Below the pieces are notes generated by a model. That model searched no databases. It worked only from the letters and a program-made list of their open reading frames with translations, and was not told the DNA's origin. A stretch of DNA of 6,877 bases, from contig JAODGR010000003.1 in assembly GCA_025464275.1 (NCBI GenBank), positions 3,721-10,597 of the forward strand. The letters run 5' to 3'. The translations under genes were made by a program, and so were the position numbers. Shown piece by piece: positions 1-6,657 of the stretch. Each line of letters opens with the position of its first letter. Within the stretch, counting starts at the first letter, position 1. This stretch comes from Methanosarcinales archaeon (GTDB lineage: Archaea; Halobacteriota; Syntropharchaeia; Alkanophagales; Methanospirareceae).

Positions 1-1074
1 GGCGGTGGCGGCTCCGGCGGAAGAATCAAGATATTCTATAACTCCTCACTATTGAATGACAGCTTTACATACGACGTGAGTGGAGGCAGAGGAGGCAAGA
101 AAGGTGGCTCGTTCGAGACCACACAGGATGGCGAAAACGGAACAGATGGAACCTGCAGCTTCGTAAAACAGCCATATCACCCGCGTGTACATTATTACAG
201 TGCAGGCTGGCTGGAATCGCCCGTATATGATGTCGGAACAACCATGGTGCTCTACCGCACCATAACCTGGAATGCCACCACGCCCGAGGGCACGGGCATC
301 ATCATGAAGGTCCGCACTTCTATAAACCCTGATATGAACAATTATTCGATACCATGGGAGGAATGCCCACCGGTAACTCTCAATGATCAGGGCATAGCTG
401 AGCTCTCCACCGTCCCCACGGTCTCCAACGGGCACAGGTATATCCAGTGGCGTGCTCAACTCTTCACCACCAACCTGGATAACACCCCCGTTCTTCACTG
501 GGTGAACATCAGCTATGACTACGGTATCCCCTTCATCGTGAATACTTCTGGATGTATTGTCTATCACTCGCAGTACGCACGATACCCCAATTTCCGCATC
601 ATATACTCTCAGGGCGGTATCATCAAGAATCAGGACGGAAAAGAGTTCATGCTCGCTGACCCTCACATCTCCATCACACGAACCCGGGAGCCTTTTAATA
701 CCTCTGTGAACATTACTTCCCTCCGGATTACCACTGTTAACCTCTCCGGCAATCATACCTCCCTCAGTGGCAGGTTACACGCAATCGTGATACCACATGA
801 TGCAACCTCAGAACTGATTGCTGCCGGGTTATACTATTGCAATATCAGCATCCGTATCTCCTCACGCTATCCTGCCGCATGGCGAGAGTGGTTCACCAGG
901 AGGTGTGAAGATGCGGGACTGGAACCCTCCGCTTATAACATCTCCTCCTTCTCCTCCACCTCGCCTGCCGGAACAGGTTTAAATGTGACCTTTTATGGGA
1001 ATAACACGCACCCGGTGAAGGTGTGGCTTAGCCGTGCGGAATCGAAGATAGAACTGAGGAGTAGTTTGTGGTGA
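1..1074 (+). CDS. Glycine-rich pilin-like surface protein, C-terminal part (5' end outside window)
   Basis: The frame is open from base 1, so the gene continues off the left edge; the TTG at 52 is not a convincing start because the upstream codons (GGGGSGG then RIKIF) match the paralogue downstream. The visible 357 residues hold the end of a glycine-rich block (codons 1-35), then a module starting HYYSAGW at nt 190. This contains a beta-sandwich (SPVYDVG, KVRTS, HRYIQWRAQL, TPVLHWV) and a C-terminal domain with the motif AWREWF and the ending FYGNNTHPVKVWL. The whole module aligns with residues 530-812 of the next gene. Many N-X-S/T sequons suggest an N-glycosylated extracellular protein. By analogy the missing N-terminus should carry a pilin-like membrane anchor. 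The role, adhesin or envelope component, is inferred. It stops 7 nt before the next gene, so the two probably form one transcript. Confidence 0.85.
   Translation, partial: GGGGSGGRIKIFYNSSLLNDSFTYDVSGGRGGKKGGSFETTQDGENGTDGTCSFVKQPYHPRVHYYSAGWLESPVYDVGTTMVLYRTITWNATTPEGTGIIMKVRTSINPDMNNYSIPWEECPPVTLNDQGIAELSTVPTVSNGHRYIQWRAQLFTTNLDNTPVLHWVNISYDYGIPFIVNTSGCIVYHSQYARYPNFRIIYSQGGIIKNQDGKEFMLADPHISITRTREPFNTSVNITSLRITTVNLSGNHTSLSGRLHAIVIPHDATSELIAAGLYYCNISIRISSRYPAAWREWFTRRCEDAGLEPSAYNISSFSSTSPAGTGLNVTFYGNNTHPVKVWLSRAESKIELRSSLW
877..972 (+). repeat. Copy 1 of a 96-nt near-identical direct repeat shared by the tandem paralogues
   Basis: This segment matches 3320-3415 with 7 mismatches in 96 positions and no gap. 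It encodes the AWREWF...DAGLEPSAYNISSF...STSPAG stretch. The flanking homologous sequence is clearly more divergent, which suggests strong constraint here or recent gene conversion. Confidence 0.85.
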
Positions 1075-1075
1075 T
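1070..1075 (+). promoter_or_regulatory. Shine-Dalgarno site overlapping the upstream stop codon
   Basis: GGTGAT is complementary to the archaeal 16S rRNA 3' end (ATCACC) and lies 6 nt before the ATG at 1082. It contains the TGA stop of the upstream gene (1072-1074). A ribosome terminating on the first gene would sit over this site, so translational coupling of the two paralogues is likely. Confidence 0.65.
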
Positions 1076-1081
1076 GTAATC

Positions 1082-3520
1082 ATGATAAAGACCCGATTGT
1101 GTGATGATAAGGATGCGCAGTCGGTAACCCTCGGATTCGTCATCATCATGGGCATTGCTCTCACCACCTTCCTCATCTTATTCAGTACCCAGGTGCCGAT
1201 GGTAACCAAGAAATTCGAGTTCGAGCACACGCAGAAGATAGAGGATGACTTCGCCAGGCTCGGTGAGGCAATAGGAGAGATAGCAATGAGTGCAGGTAGA
1301 GAAACTGCATTCGCTACCGTATCAATGGGCATGAAACCACGAAGTATCCCCCAGCTGGGTGTATTCTCTTCCGGTGGAACCCTGGAGTTCAATTCCAGCA
1401 GTGAGAAGTTCGAATGCATTGCCTGCTCACCTCAGGAGCTCATACCCGCTGGTAACGGTTCGTGGCACAGTAACTTCGCTAACTCCTCTCAGTACTCCTG
1501 CTTCCATGTGGATATCTTTGGAGAAGGTGCACGATTGCAGCTGGAGACCGGTGAGGATATGATATTCAATTCCGGTGACGGTGTGTATCTATCCGGGGAA
1601 TACTTCTGCAATAACTTCATCGTTACCAATAACACCTCCGTGAATACACCATGGCTGTGTGTCCATGCGAAGTATATACTGGTGGATGTGAACTCCACGA
1701 TAAATGCCACCGGACGCGGTCTCGCCGGTGGTCCCACAATACCCGAATGGGGTACCCCCCTGAGTGCAAATGGGACTGGAGAAGGTGGTGGTAAAATACC
1801 CACATGCAGACATCCATACTCATGGCTTGATTATTGCTACTGCGGTGCCGGAGGTGGCGGTGGCGGACACTACGGTAGAGGGGGTGATGGCGGGTACTCA
1901 TGGACTGGTTCAGGACCATACTGCAGTGTCAGTGACTGTAACAATAATCATACAGGAGGTGATGGCGGACCACCGTATGCAAACATAACCAACGAATCAA
2001 GGGATATGAATACCACCTACCCGGGTTCGGGAGGTGCCTGTGGCGCCTGGGGGCAGGTTGCTTGTATTGAATCTGACGGATGTTATCTCTTTGAAGGGGG
2101 AGCGGGCGGCGATGGCGGCGGCGTCATCATACTCGATGCCCCTATAATAAACATCAGTGGTCTTGTAACGGTGGACGGAGAAGATGGACATTACTCCAAC
2201 GACCTGGATAGAGCGGAGGATTCCGCAGGTGGTGGCGGTGGCGGCGGCTCCGGCGGCACCATCCTCATCAAAGGTGGGAATATCACCATCACCGGTTATC
2301 TCACTGCAAGAGGTGGTGACGGCGCTGATGGTGCAAAGGCATGTGATATCTACTACCGGGGGGATGATAGCTCTGATACTTACAACAGCAATGGAGGCGG
2401 TGGCGGCGGTGGCTCAGGCGGTGTAATCAAGCTATTTAACCAGAGTGCGCTTATTGGTCCTGGAGGTGCAGTTATGAATTATACCCGGTTCCGTGAGTAT
2501 CACACAGACGTCAGTGGTGGAGCAGGTGGCAGGGGAGGCATCGGGAACGGAACCTATTGCAATGATAGTTATTGCCCCACAAACCCCGAACCGGGAGGTA
2601 ATGGAACCGCAGGAGATCCAGGATTCGTATACAATCACTCATATCCAGATTATGTGGAATCACTGCCGCACTATTCCGCCGGGTACCTGGTATCACCAGT
2701 TTACGATGCCGGAGTGAACTCCCCCATGGTTTGCTATGGTAACATCCACTGGACGGAGACAAAACCCTCAGGCACAGAGATTATCATGAAGGTACGAACG
2801 TCTCTGTATCCCGATATGAGGGATGCATTGCCATGGCAACTCTGCCCCCCGGTTACGAACGGGGCAGACATCTCCGATTTAGCCTCGGTCTCTGACGGTC
2901 ATCGCTATCTCCAGTGGCGCGCTGAACTCTATACCCTTGAACGCTCAAGAACACCCGTCCTTAACTCCGTATGTATCAACTATTCTTATTGCAAACCGGT
3001 AATCATCACCACCAGTGGGGGTATCATCTTCCGGTCCGCGTATGCATATGCCCGCAATTTCGAACTCGTTTATGCATACGGCGGGACCATAAAGAGCCAG
3101 AGCAATGGTGAACTCGTTCTTTATAACCCCCCTGTATCCATCACCCGGGATGGTAATATCACTAACATCAGTATCACCGCTGTGGACTTAATCGGCAGAG
3201 ATAATAATGGCAGTGGCTCATGTTACGCCGTGAGCCTATCCGATGCGACCACCCAACTGCTCGAAGGTGGTCTCAAGCACCACAACCTCACATTGAATCT
3301 CTCCACCGATTATCCAGAAGCATGGCGAGAGTGGTTCAACGCGAGGTGTAAAGATGCGGGACTGGAACCCTCTGCATATAACATCTCCTCCTTCTACTCC
3401 ACCTCGCCTGCCGGACACGGCTCCGGTTTATCTGTGGTATTCTATGGTAATGATACGCACCCGGTACGGCTGTGGCTGAAACGTACAGAGGTGAGGGTGA
3501 GGGTGAGGATAGGGGAATGA
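1082..3520 (+). CDS. Large glycine-rich, pilin-like surface protein (812 aa)
   Basis: Predicted membrane-anchored extracellular protein. Residues 1-38 have the layout of archaeal pilin-like N-termini: a charged start, an AQS motif (12-14) and a hydrophobic segment (17-36). Residues 44-105 (FEFEHTQKIEDDF...MGMKPRSIP...GGTLEF) and the C-terminal domain at about 640-805 (YGGTIKSQ, YNPPVSI, LSTDYPEAWREWF) recall from memory haloarchaeal pilin-like proteins of the DUF7289 type. Between them lie beta-rich sequence (110-250), a glycine-rich region (about 255-490) with runs GGGGGG at 257-262, GGGGGGGSGG at 383-392 and 438-447, each of the later runs followed by strands such as VIKLF or TILIK, and a beta-sandwich (538-634). 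There are over 25 N-X-S/T sequons and over 20 cysteines. The C-terminal 283 residues are paralogous to the preceding gene. An adhesin, filament or envelope role is an inference; no enzyme motif was seen. Confidence 0.88.
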   Translation: MIKTRLCDDKDAQSVTLGFVIIMGIALTTFLILFSTQVPMVTKKFEFEHTQKIEDDFARLGEAIGEIAMSAGRETAFATVSMGMKPRSIPQLGVFSSGGTLEFNSSSEKFECIACSPQELIPAGNGSWHSNFANSSQYSCFHVDIFGEGARLQLETGEDMIFNSGDGVYLSGEYFCNNFIVTNNTSVNTPWLCVHAKYILVDVNSTINATGRGLAGGPTIPEWGTPLSANGTGEGGGKIPTCRHPYSWLDYCYCGAGGGGGGHYGRGGDGGYSWTGSGPYCSVSDCNNNHTGGDGGPPYANITNESRDMNTTYPGSGGACGAWGQVACIESDGCYLFEGGAGGDGGGVIILDAPIINISGLVTVDGEDGHYSNDLDRAEDSAGGGGGGGSGGTILIKGGNITITGYLTARGGDGADGAKACDIYYRGDDSSDTYNSNGGGGGGGSGGVIKLFNQSALIGPGGAVMNYTRFREYHTDVSGGAGGRGGIGNGTYCNDSYCPTNPEPGGNGTAGDPGFVYNHSYPDYVESLPHYSAGYLVSPVYDAGVNSPMVCYGNIHWTETKPSGTEIIMKVRTSLYPDMRDALPWQLCPPVTNGADISDLASVSDGHRYLQWRAELYTLERSRTPVLNSVCINYSYCKPVIITTSGGIIFRSAYAYARNFELVYAYGGTIKSQSNGELVLYNPPVSITRDGNITNISITAVDLIGRDNNGSGSCYAVSLSDATTQLLEGGLKHHNLTLNLSTDYPEAWREWFNARCKDAGLEPSAYNISSFYSTSPAGHGSGLSVVFYGNDTHPVRLWLKRTEVRVRVRIGE
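1844..1867 (+). repeat. Polyglycine codon tract 1
   Basis: Eight codons giving GAGGGGGG (residues 255-262), followed by HYGRGGDGG. Glycine codons alternate GGT, GGC and GGA, so the tract is not a simple trinucleotide run. This is the first of the dense glycine blocks of the 812-aa protein. Confidence 0.7.
2228..2257 (+). repeat. Polyglycine codon tract 2
   Basis: Ten codons giving GGGGGGGSGG (residues 383-392), followed by the strand-like TILIKGGNITITG. The same ten-residue pattern recurs at 2393-2422, and its end is seen at 1-21 in the upstream paralogue. Confidence 0.75.
2393..2422 (+). repeat. Polyglycine codon tract 3
   Basis: Ten codons giving GGGGGGGSGG (residues 438-447), followed by VIKLFNQSALIG. 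This matches the GGGGSGG-RIKIFYNSS at the very start of the window, so tract and following strand were duplicated together in the two paralogues. Confidence 0.75.
3320..3415 (+). repeat. Copy 2 of the 96-nt near-identical direct repeat
   Basis: Partner of 877-972, with 7 mismatches in 96 ungapped positions. It lies at the same place in the second paralogue, about 2.44 kb downstream and in the same orientation. Confidence 0.85.
3491..3508 (+). repeat. Three GTGAGG hexamer repeats at the end of the 812-aa gene
   Basis: Three perfect tandem copies of GTGAGG encode VRVRVR just before the stop codon at 3518-3520. The unit is a multiple of three, so copy changes would alter tail length without shifting the frame. 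The first paralogue lacks this tail. Confidence 0.7.
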
Positions 3521-3566
3521 ACAATCCAGTACAAGAGAGCATGAGCGTGAACAAACTTCAACATGC

Positions 3567-3575
3567 TATAAATAT
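3567..3575 (+). promoter_or_regulatory. Probable archaeal TATA box for the 3635 gene
   Basis: TATAAATAT stands in the 114-nt gap between the 812-aa gene and the next start. Transcription would begin roughly 25 nt downstream, near 3595-3600, leaving a leader of about 35-40 nt. No clear SD precedes the ATG at 3635. The assignment rests on the sequence and position only. Confidence 0.45.
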
Positions 3576-3634
3576 TTCTGCAGGCAACCGTAAATCTTTA
3601 CCCTCTGATTATTCTATACTATTCTGATCAATCG

Positions 3635-4330
3635 ATGCCACAGATACCACCGATACGAATACGGACACGGAGACGGATAAGTACCGGACTATTTGCTCTA
3701 CTCTTTATACTCTCTATACCCTTTATATTTGCACTTCCGTGGCTCTCTGGCACGGCTATGGCTATGACTATGGCTTTGGCAGTAGAGGGCATGAATCACG
3801 AATGGTACCTCTATCCCAACCATGATTTGAAACTCTCCACCACCCCTCCCCCCGCTACATCTTATTCTCTCACTGGCGGGTCTGAGTCGGTATGGGTTGC
3901 TGAACCACCGGAATCACCCGTGAGCGTGAATCCCGGCAATTGGATACTCCATCTTGACTATTTCACACCCTGCGACATCTGCAGGGGGAGATTGTGGATT
4001 GAGGTCTGGAACAGCTCGTTAAAGATAGCCGATGGGAATATGTTCATCTCTACGGGTTATCATGGCACGACAGAGATATACATGAAGAACGGGCGGAGTG
4101 CGGAATTTAACGATGATGAGCCACTTAGATTGAAATTGAAGTGGGAACCGTATGGTTACACCGGTGGCATCACCCTATACTGTGGAGAGAGCGGGACGAG
4201 ACTTTCGGGACCCTCGCTTGAGCCTATCGCACCGATACCGGAATCCTCTACATACATCCTCCTTCTGGCTGGATTATCCCTGTGTGTGGTCTCATATTAT
4301 GGATTGAAGCGATTGAGATTGAGAATATAA
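3635..4330 (+). CDS. Secreted beta-rich protein with PES/PEF-type C-terminal sorting signal
   Basis: This is an unrecognised 231-aa protein with both ends marked for export. The N-terminus has a strongly basic stretch (RIRTRRR, residues 8-14) and a long hydrophobic segment (about 18-49) with a plausible cleavage site after ALA at 47-49. The C-terminus has the tripartite form of an archaeosortase/exosortase substrate: PES at 202-204, a hydrophobic segment (207-224) and a basic tail (KRLRLR). The central 150 residues alternate polar and hydrophobic residues (LKLSTTPPPATSY, WVAEPPESPVSV, NWILHLDYF, LRLKLKWEP), as expected of a beta-sandwich. Two cysteines lie close together (CDIC). It probably sits on the outer cell surface, lipid-linked after sorting. 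No SD is evident. It is on the same strand as the surface genes upstream, but the gap and TATA-like box suggest its own promoter. Confidence 0.8.
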   Translation: MPQIPPIRIRTRRRISTGLFALLFILSIPFIFALPWLSGTAMAMTMALAVEGMNHEWYLYPNHDLKLSTTPPPATSYSLTGGSESVWVAEPPESPVSVNPGNWILHLDYFTPCDICRGRLWIEVWNSSLKIADGNMFISTGYHGTTEIYMKNGRSAEFNDDEPLRLKLKWEPYGYTGGITLYCGESGTRLSGPSLEPIAPIPESSTYILLLAGLSLCVVSYYGLKRLRLRI

Positions 4331-4335
4331 AAATA
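4326..4335 (+). promoter_or_regulatory. Possible TATA box for hisH
   Basis: TATAAAAATA overlaps the stop codon of the preceding gene (4328-4330) inside an A-rich stretch. It lies 31 nt before the ATG at 4367, which would give a transcript with almost no leader. That fits the lack of a recognisable SD before hisH. The call is weak because the whole stretch is A-rich. Confidence 0.35.
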
Positions 4336-4366
4336 AAAAATAAGTGGACCACACACACATAAAAGT

Positions 4367-4993
4367 ATGATCATGATTGCCATCATAGATTACGGAATGG
4401 GGAATATATTCAGCATATACAACGGGGTGAAGAAGGTCTGTGACCATGCAGTTCTTATCCGTGGTGGTAATGGTGATGTGACTCGTTTAAGAGATGCAGA
4501 TGGCATTATTATCCCTGGTGTTGGCGCATTTGATGATGGTATAAGGCATTTAAAGCCTTTAGCACCAGAATTGCTCAAGATTGTAGAATCCGGTGTGCCG
4601 GTGCTCGGGATATGTATAGGCATGCAACTCCTCTTCGAGGAGAGTGAAGAAGGCGATGAGGATGGGCTTGGCATCATACCCGGCAGAGTGGTTCGTTTGC
4701 CACCTCACGTCCGGGTGCCACACATGGGCTGGAACAATCTCCATCTACACCGCTACTCTGAATTGCTGGATGGAATTACAGAGGATGACTATTTCTATTT
4801 CGTGCATTCCTATTACTGCGTGCCACAAGATGAGGCGAATATAGTGGCATCGGTAGAATACGGTACACAGTTACCCGCAGTGGTGAACCGGGATAACATC
4901 TATGGAGTTCAATTCCACCCTGAGAAATCCTCACGGAAGGGGCTGCAGATACTTGATAATTTCGCTCATCTCATCTGCCATTCCCGCTTATAG
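4367..4993 (+). CDS. hisH: Imidazole glycerol phosphate synthase, glutaminase subunit HisH
   Basis: HisH hydrolyses glutamine and channels the ammonia to HisF, which converts PRFAR to imidazole glycerol phosphate and AICAR in histidine biosynthesis. The 208 residues are the normal length. Visible family marks are IIDYGMGN (6-13), PGVGAF (50-55), the nucleophile elbow GICIGMQ with Cys83, PHMGWN (118-123), FYFVHSYY (143-150), and GVQFHPEKSS with His184 and Glu186 completing the Cys-His-Glu triad. All catalytic residues are intact. The start could be ATG 4367 or the in-frame ATG 4373; MIAIIDYG from the latter is the commoner family form, and no SD decides between them. No hisF or other his gene is in the window. 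The 3' end overlaps the convergent kinase gene by 23 bp. Confidence 0.96.
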   Translation: MIMIAIIDYGMGNIFSIYNGVKKVCDHAVLIRGGNGDVTRLRDADGIIIPGVGAFDDGIRHLKPLAPELLKIVESGVPVLGICIGMQLLFEESEEGDEDGLGIIPGRVVRLPPHVRVPHMGWNNLHLHRYSELLDGITEDDYFYFVHSYYCVPQDEANIVASVEYGTQLPAVVNRDNIYGVQFHPEKSSRKGLQILDNFAHLICHSRL

Positions 4994-6188
4994 GGAGTGT
5001 GAAGCAGACAGTGCAACCCTTCCCCTTCTCTGATTCTATCCAGATGCGACCACCATGCACCTCTATTATCCGCTTCACAATGGCGAGTCCCGCACCGGTA
5101 CCTTTGCTATTGGCATCCACCTTATAGAATAGCTCGAAGACCTTCTCCTGCTGGCTCTTATCTATACCCATGCCATTATCACGCACGAAGAAGACCCCTT
5201 CTCCTCGATATCCAATCTCTATCTCCAGATTCTTCTGCTCACCCCTGTATTTTATGCTGTTCGTTATCAGGTTCACCAGCACTTCCGCTATTCGCATACG
5301 GTCAACATGGACGATGGGGAGATTCTCCGCCACTGTTACCCTCGCTCCACTCTCCAGTATCAGGTTCGCAGTCTGCTCCAGGGCATCATCCACTATCTCT
5401 GCGAAAGGTACATCCTCGGGTGGATTCGCTACACGTCCAATACGTGATAGCTGGAGTGTATCATTCAGGAGACGTTCCATCTTCGCCGCTGCACTCTCTA
5501 TGTAATGAAGGGTCTTCTTCACCCTCTCACGGTCACCGCTCTCTATATCATCCTCCAGCATGCTCACAAACCCGCGAATGGTGAGCAGTGGAGACCTGAG
5601 GTCATGGGATACCGTGTAGGTGAACCGTTCCAGCTCAGTATTCTTCGCTTCCAGTTCACACATCAGTTTATTCCTCTCCTCCTCCGCCTGCTTCCGCTTC
5701 CACGCTTCCAGCGCTGCTTTTATCGTACCCCACAACCTGTCCCTTGTGAGATGGTCTTTCGGAATATAATCCATAGCACCCGCGTGAATTGACTGCACGG
5801 CTATCTCTTCACTACCAAATCCGGTGAGCATCACCACCGGCGCTATACCCTTCTCCACAATCTCCTGTAGCCATTCCATACCAGACTTCTCGGGCATCAG
5901 TATGTCAAGGAAGATGAGGTCTATCTCCTCTGTGGCGAGTGCATGCTCTATCTCCTCTTTACTTCCTGCTTCTATCAGTCTGTAGCCACTGCTCCCGCTC
6001 ATGCTACCCTCTCCTCCCCCCGGTCCCTGCCGTAGATATGTACGAACCAGCTTCCGGAATGCGGGGTCATCATCGCAGATAAGAATCCTCAGCGGTCTCG
6101 TATCTCCCTCACCTCCCTTTCCCATACCCTCACTCTTACCATCACTCTTACTCTCGCTATGCTCCATCTCAGCCTCCATCCTCAACAT
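4971..6188 (-). CDS. Soluble receiver-HisKA-HATPase sensor histidine kinase
   Basis: A cytoplasmic two-component protein of 405 aa with no membrane segment. After a Glu/Gly/Ser/Lys-rich start comes a receiver domain (about 33-155: acidic pair Asp40-Asp41, phospho-acceptor Asp95 in FLDILMP, Thr122, Lys144). A helical linker (157-190) leads to the H-box SHDLRSPL with His195, then an ATPase domain with Asn310 (N-box), DNGMG at 337-341, FELF at 351-354 and GTGAGL at 363-368. All key residues are present. The receiver presumably controls or is phosphorylated by the kinase part, and the small regulator encoded just upstream is a likely partner. I chose ATG 6188 because GGAGGTG lies 5 nt before it; ATG 6215 in the same frame would add nine residues and overlap the upstream gene by 14 bp. 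Oddity: a glycine/serine insertion at 55-68 in the receiver. Confidence 0.93.
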   Translation of the reverse strand: MLRMEAEMEHSESKSDGKSEGMGKGGEGDTRPLRILICDDDPAFRKLVRTYLRQGPGGGEGSMSGSSGYRLIEAGSKEEIEHALATEEIDLIFLDILMPEKSGMEWLQEIVEKGIAPVVMLTGFGSEEIAVQSIHAGAMDYIPKDHLTRDRLWGTIKAALEAWKRKQAEEERNKLMCELEAKNTELERFTYTVSHDLRSPLLTIRGFVSMLEDDIESGDRERVKKTLHYIESAAAKMERLLNDTLQLSRIGRVANPPEDVPFAEIVDDALEQTANLILESGARVTVAENLPIVHVDRMRIAEVLVNLITNSIKYRGEQKNLEIEIGYRGEGVFFVRDNGMGIDKSQQEKVFELFYKVDANSKGTGAGLAIVKRIIEVHGGRIWIESEKGKGCTVCFTLPISGNGR

Positions 6189-6193
6189 CTCTC

Positions 6194-6200
6194 CACCTCC
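6194..6200 (-). promoter_or_regulatory. Strong Shine-Dalgarno site that sets the kinase start
   Basis: On the minus strand GGAGGTG lies 5 nt before ATG 6188 and matches the anti-SD core perfectly. It sits just after the upstream stop codon (6202-6204). It would fall inside the coding sequence if the longer start at 6215 were used, so it argues for the shorter start. Confidence 0.75.
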
Positions 6201-6201
6201 C

Positions 6202-6657
6202 TCAATCTCCTTCATCCTTCGGTGGCAGTTTGCATATCACGAACCAGTATTCCCCTATCTCGTCCATCACGCGCTTGAAATCCTCCATATTCACCGGCTT
6301 CTTCACATAACCCGATGCATGGAGATGATAACTCTCTATTATGTCCTCCTCGGCATCTGATGTGGTAAGAATAACCACCGGAATCGTCCGCAATGACTCA
6401 TCCGCCTTTATTCTACGCAGGAATTCCTTGCCGCCCATACCCGGCATGTTCAGGTCCAGCAGGATAAGGTCAGGTCTGGGCTTCGGCTCATCGCTATACT
6501 CACCACGTTGATACAGGAAGTCCAGTGCCTCTTCTCCACTGCTCACTATGTACAGTTCATTCGCTATGCGCTGCCTCTTCAACGATACTTTCACCAGTTT
6601 CTGGTCTCCCGGGTCGTCCTCCACCAGCAATATCCTCACAGGGTCTATTCTTCTCAT
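6202..6657 (-). CDS. Single-domain response regulator, Rcp1-like CheY family
   Basis: A 151-aa stand-alone receiver domain with no output domain. It has the acidic pair Asp14-Asp15 in LLVEDDPGD, phospho-acceptor Asp68 in LILLDLNMPGMGG, Thr98 in VILTTS and Lys120 in YVKKP, all intact. The long alpha2-beta3 region (YQRGEYSDEPKPRPD) and the LNMPGMGGKEFLRRIK signature are typical of Rcp1-type regulators, which usually act with phytochrome-like or other soluble HisKA kinases as phosphate shuttles. The kinase gene follows directly, so the pair is probably one operon and phosphorelay. GAGGT lies 7 nt before the ATG, and the ATG overlaps the stop of the upstream remnant as ATGA. The target of the signal cannot be read from the sequence. 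Confidence 0.94.
   Translation of the reverse strand: MRRIDPVRILLVEDDPGDQKLVKVSLKRQRIANELYIVSSGEEALDFLYQRGEYSDEPKPRPDLILLDLNMPGMGGKEFLRRIKADESLRTIPVVILTTSDAEEDIIESYHLHASGYVKKPVNMEDFKRVMDEIGEYWFVICKLPPKDEGD

Noticed and set aside
49..756. A long minus-strand open frame (235 codons) opposite the first surface gene.
   Set aside because: It lies antisense to a frame supported by full-length alignment with its paralogue, and shows no family motif or SD.
1..3520. Direct repeats in the two surface genes considered as template/variable repeats of a diversity-generating retroelement.
   Set aside because: The mismatches are not confined to adenines of one copy, and no reverse transcriptase or accessory gene is present nearby.
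3541..3627. A 28-codon open frame (ATG at 3541) between the 812-aa gene and the 231-aa gene.
   Set aside because: It has no good SD, no recognisable motif, and contains the likely TATA box of the next gene, so it is most likely chance.
3761..3785. Short repeats of GCTATG-like units near the signal peptide of the 231-aa protein.
   Set aside because: They are few and imperfect and simply encode an Ala/Met-rich hydrophobic end of the signal peptide.
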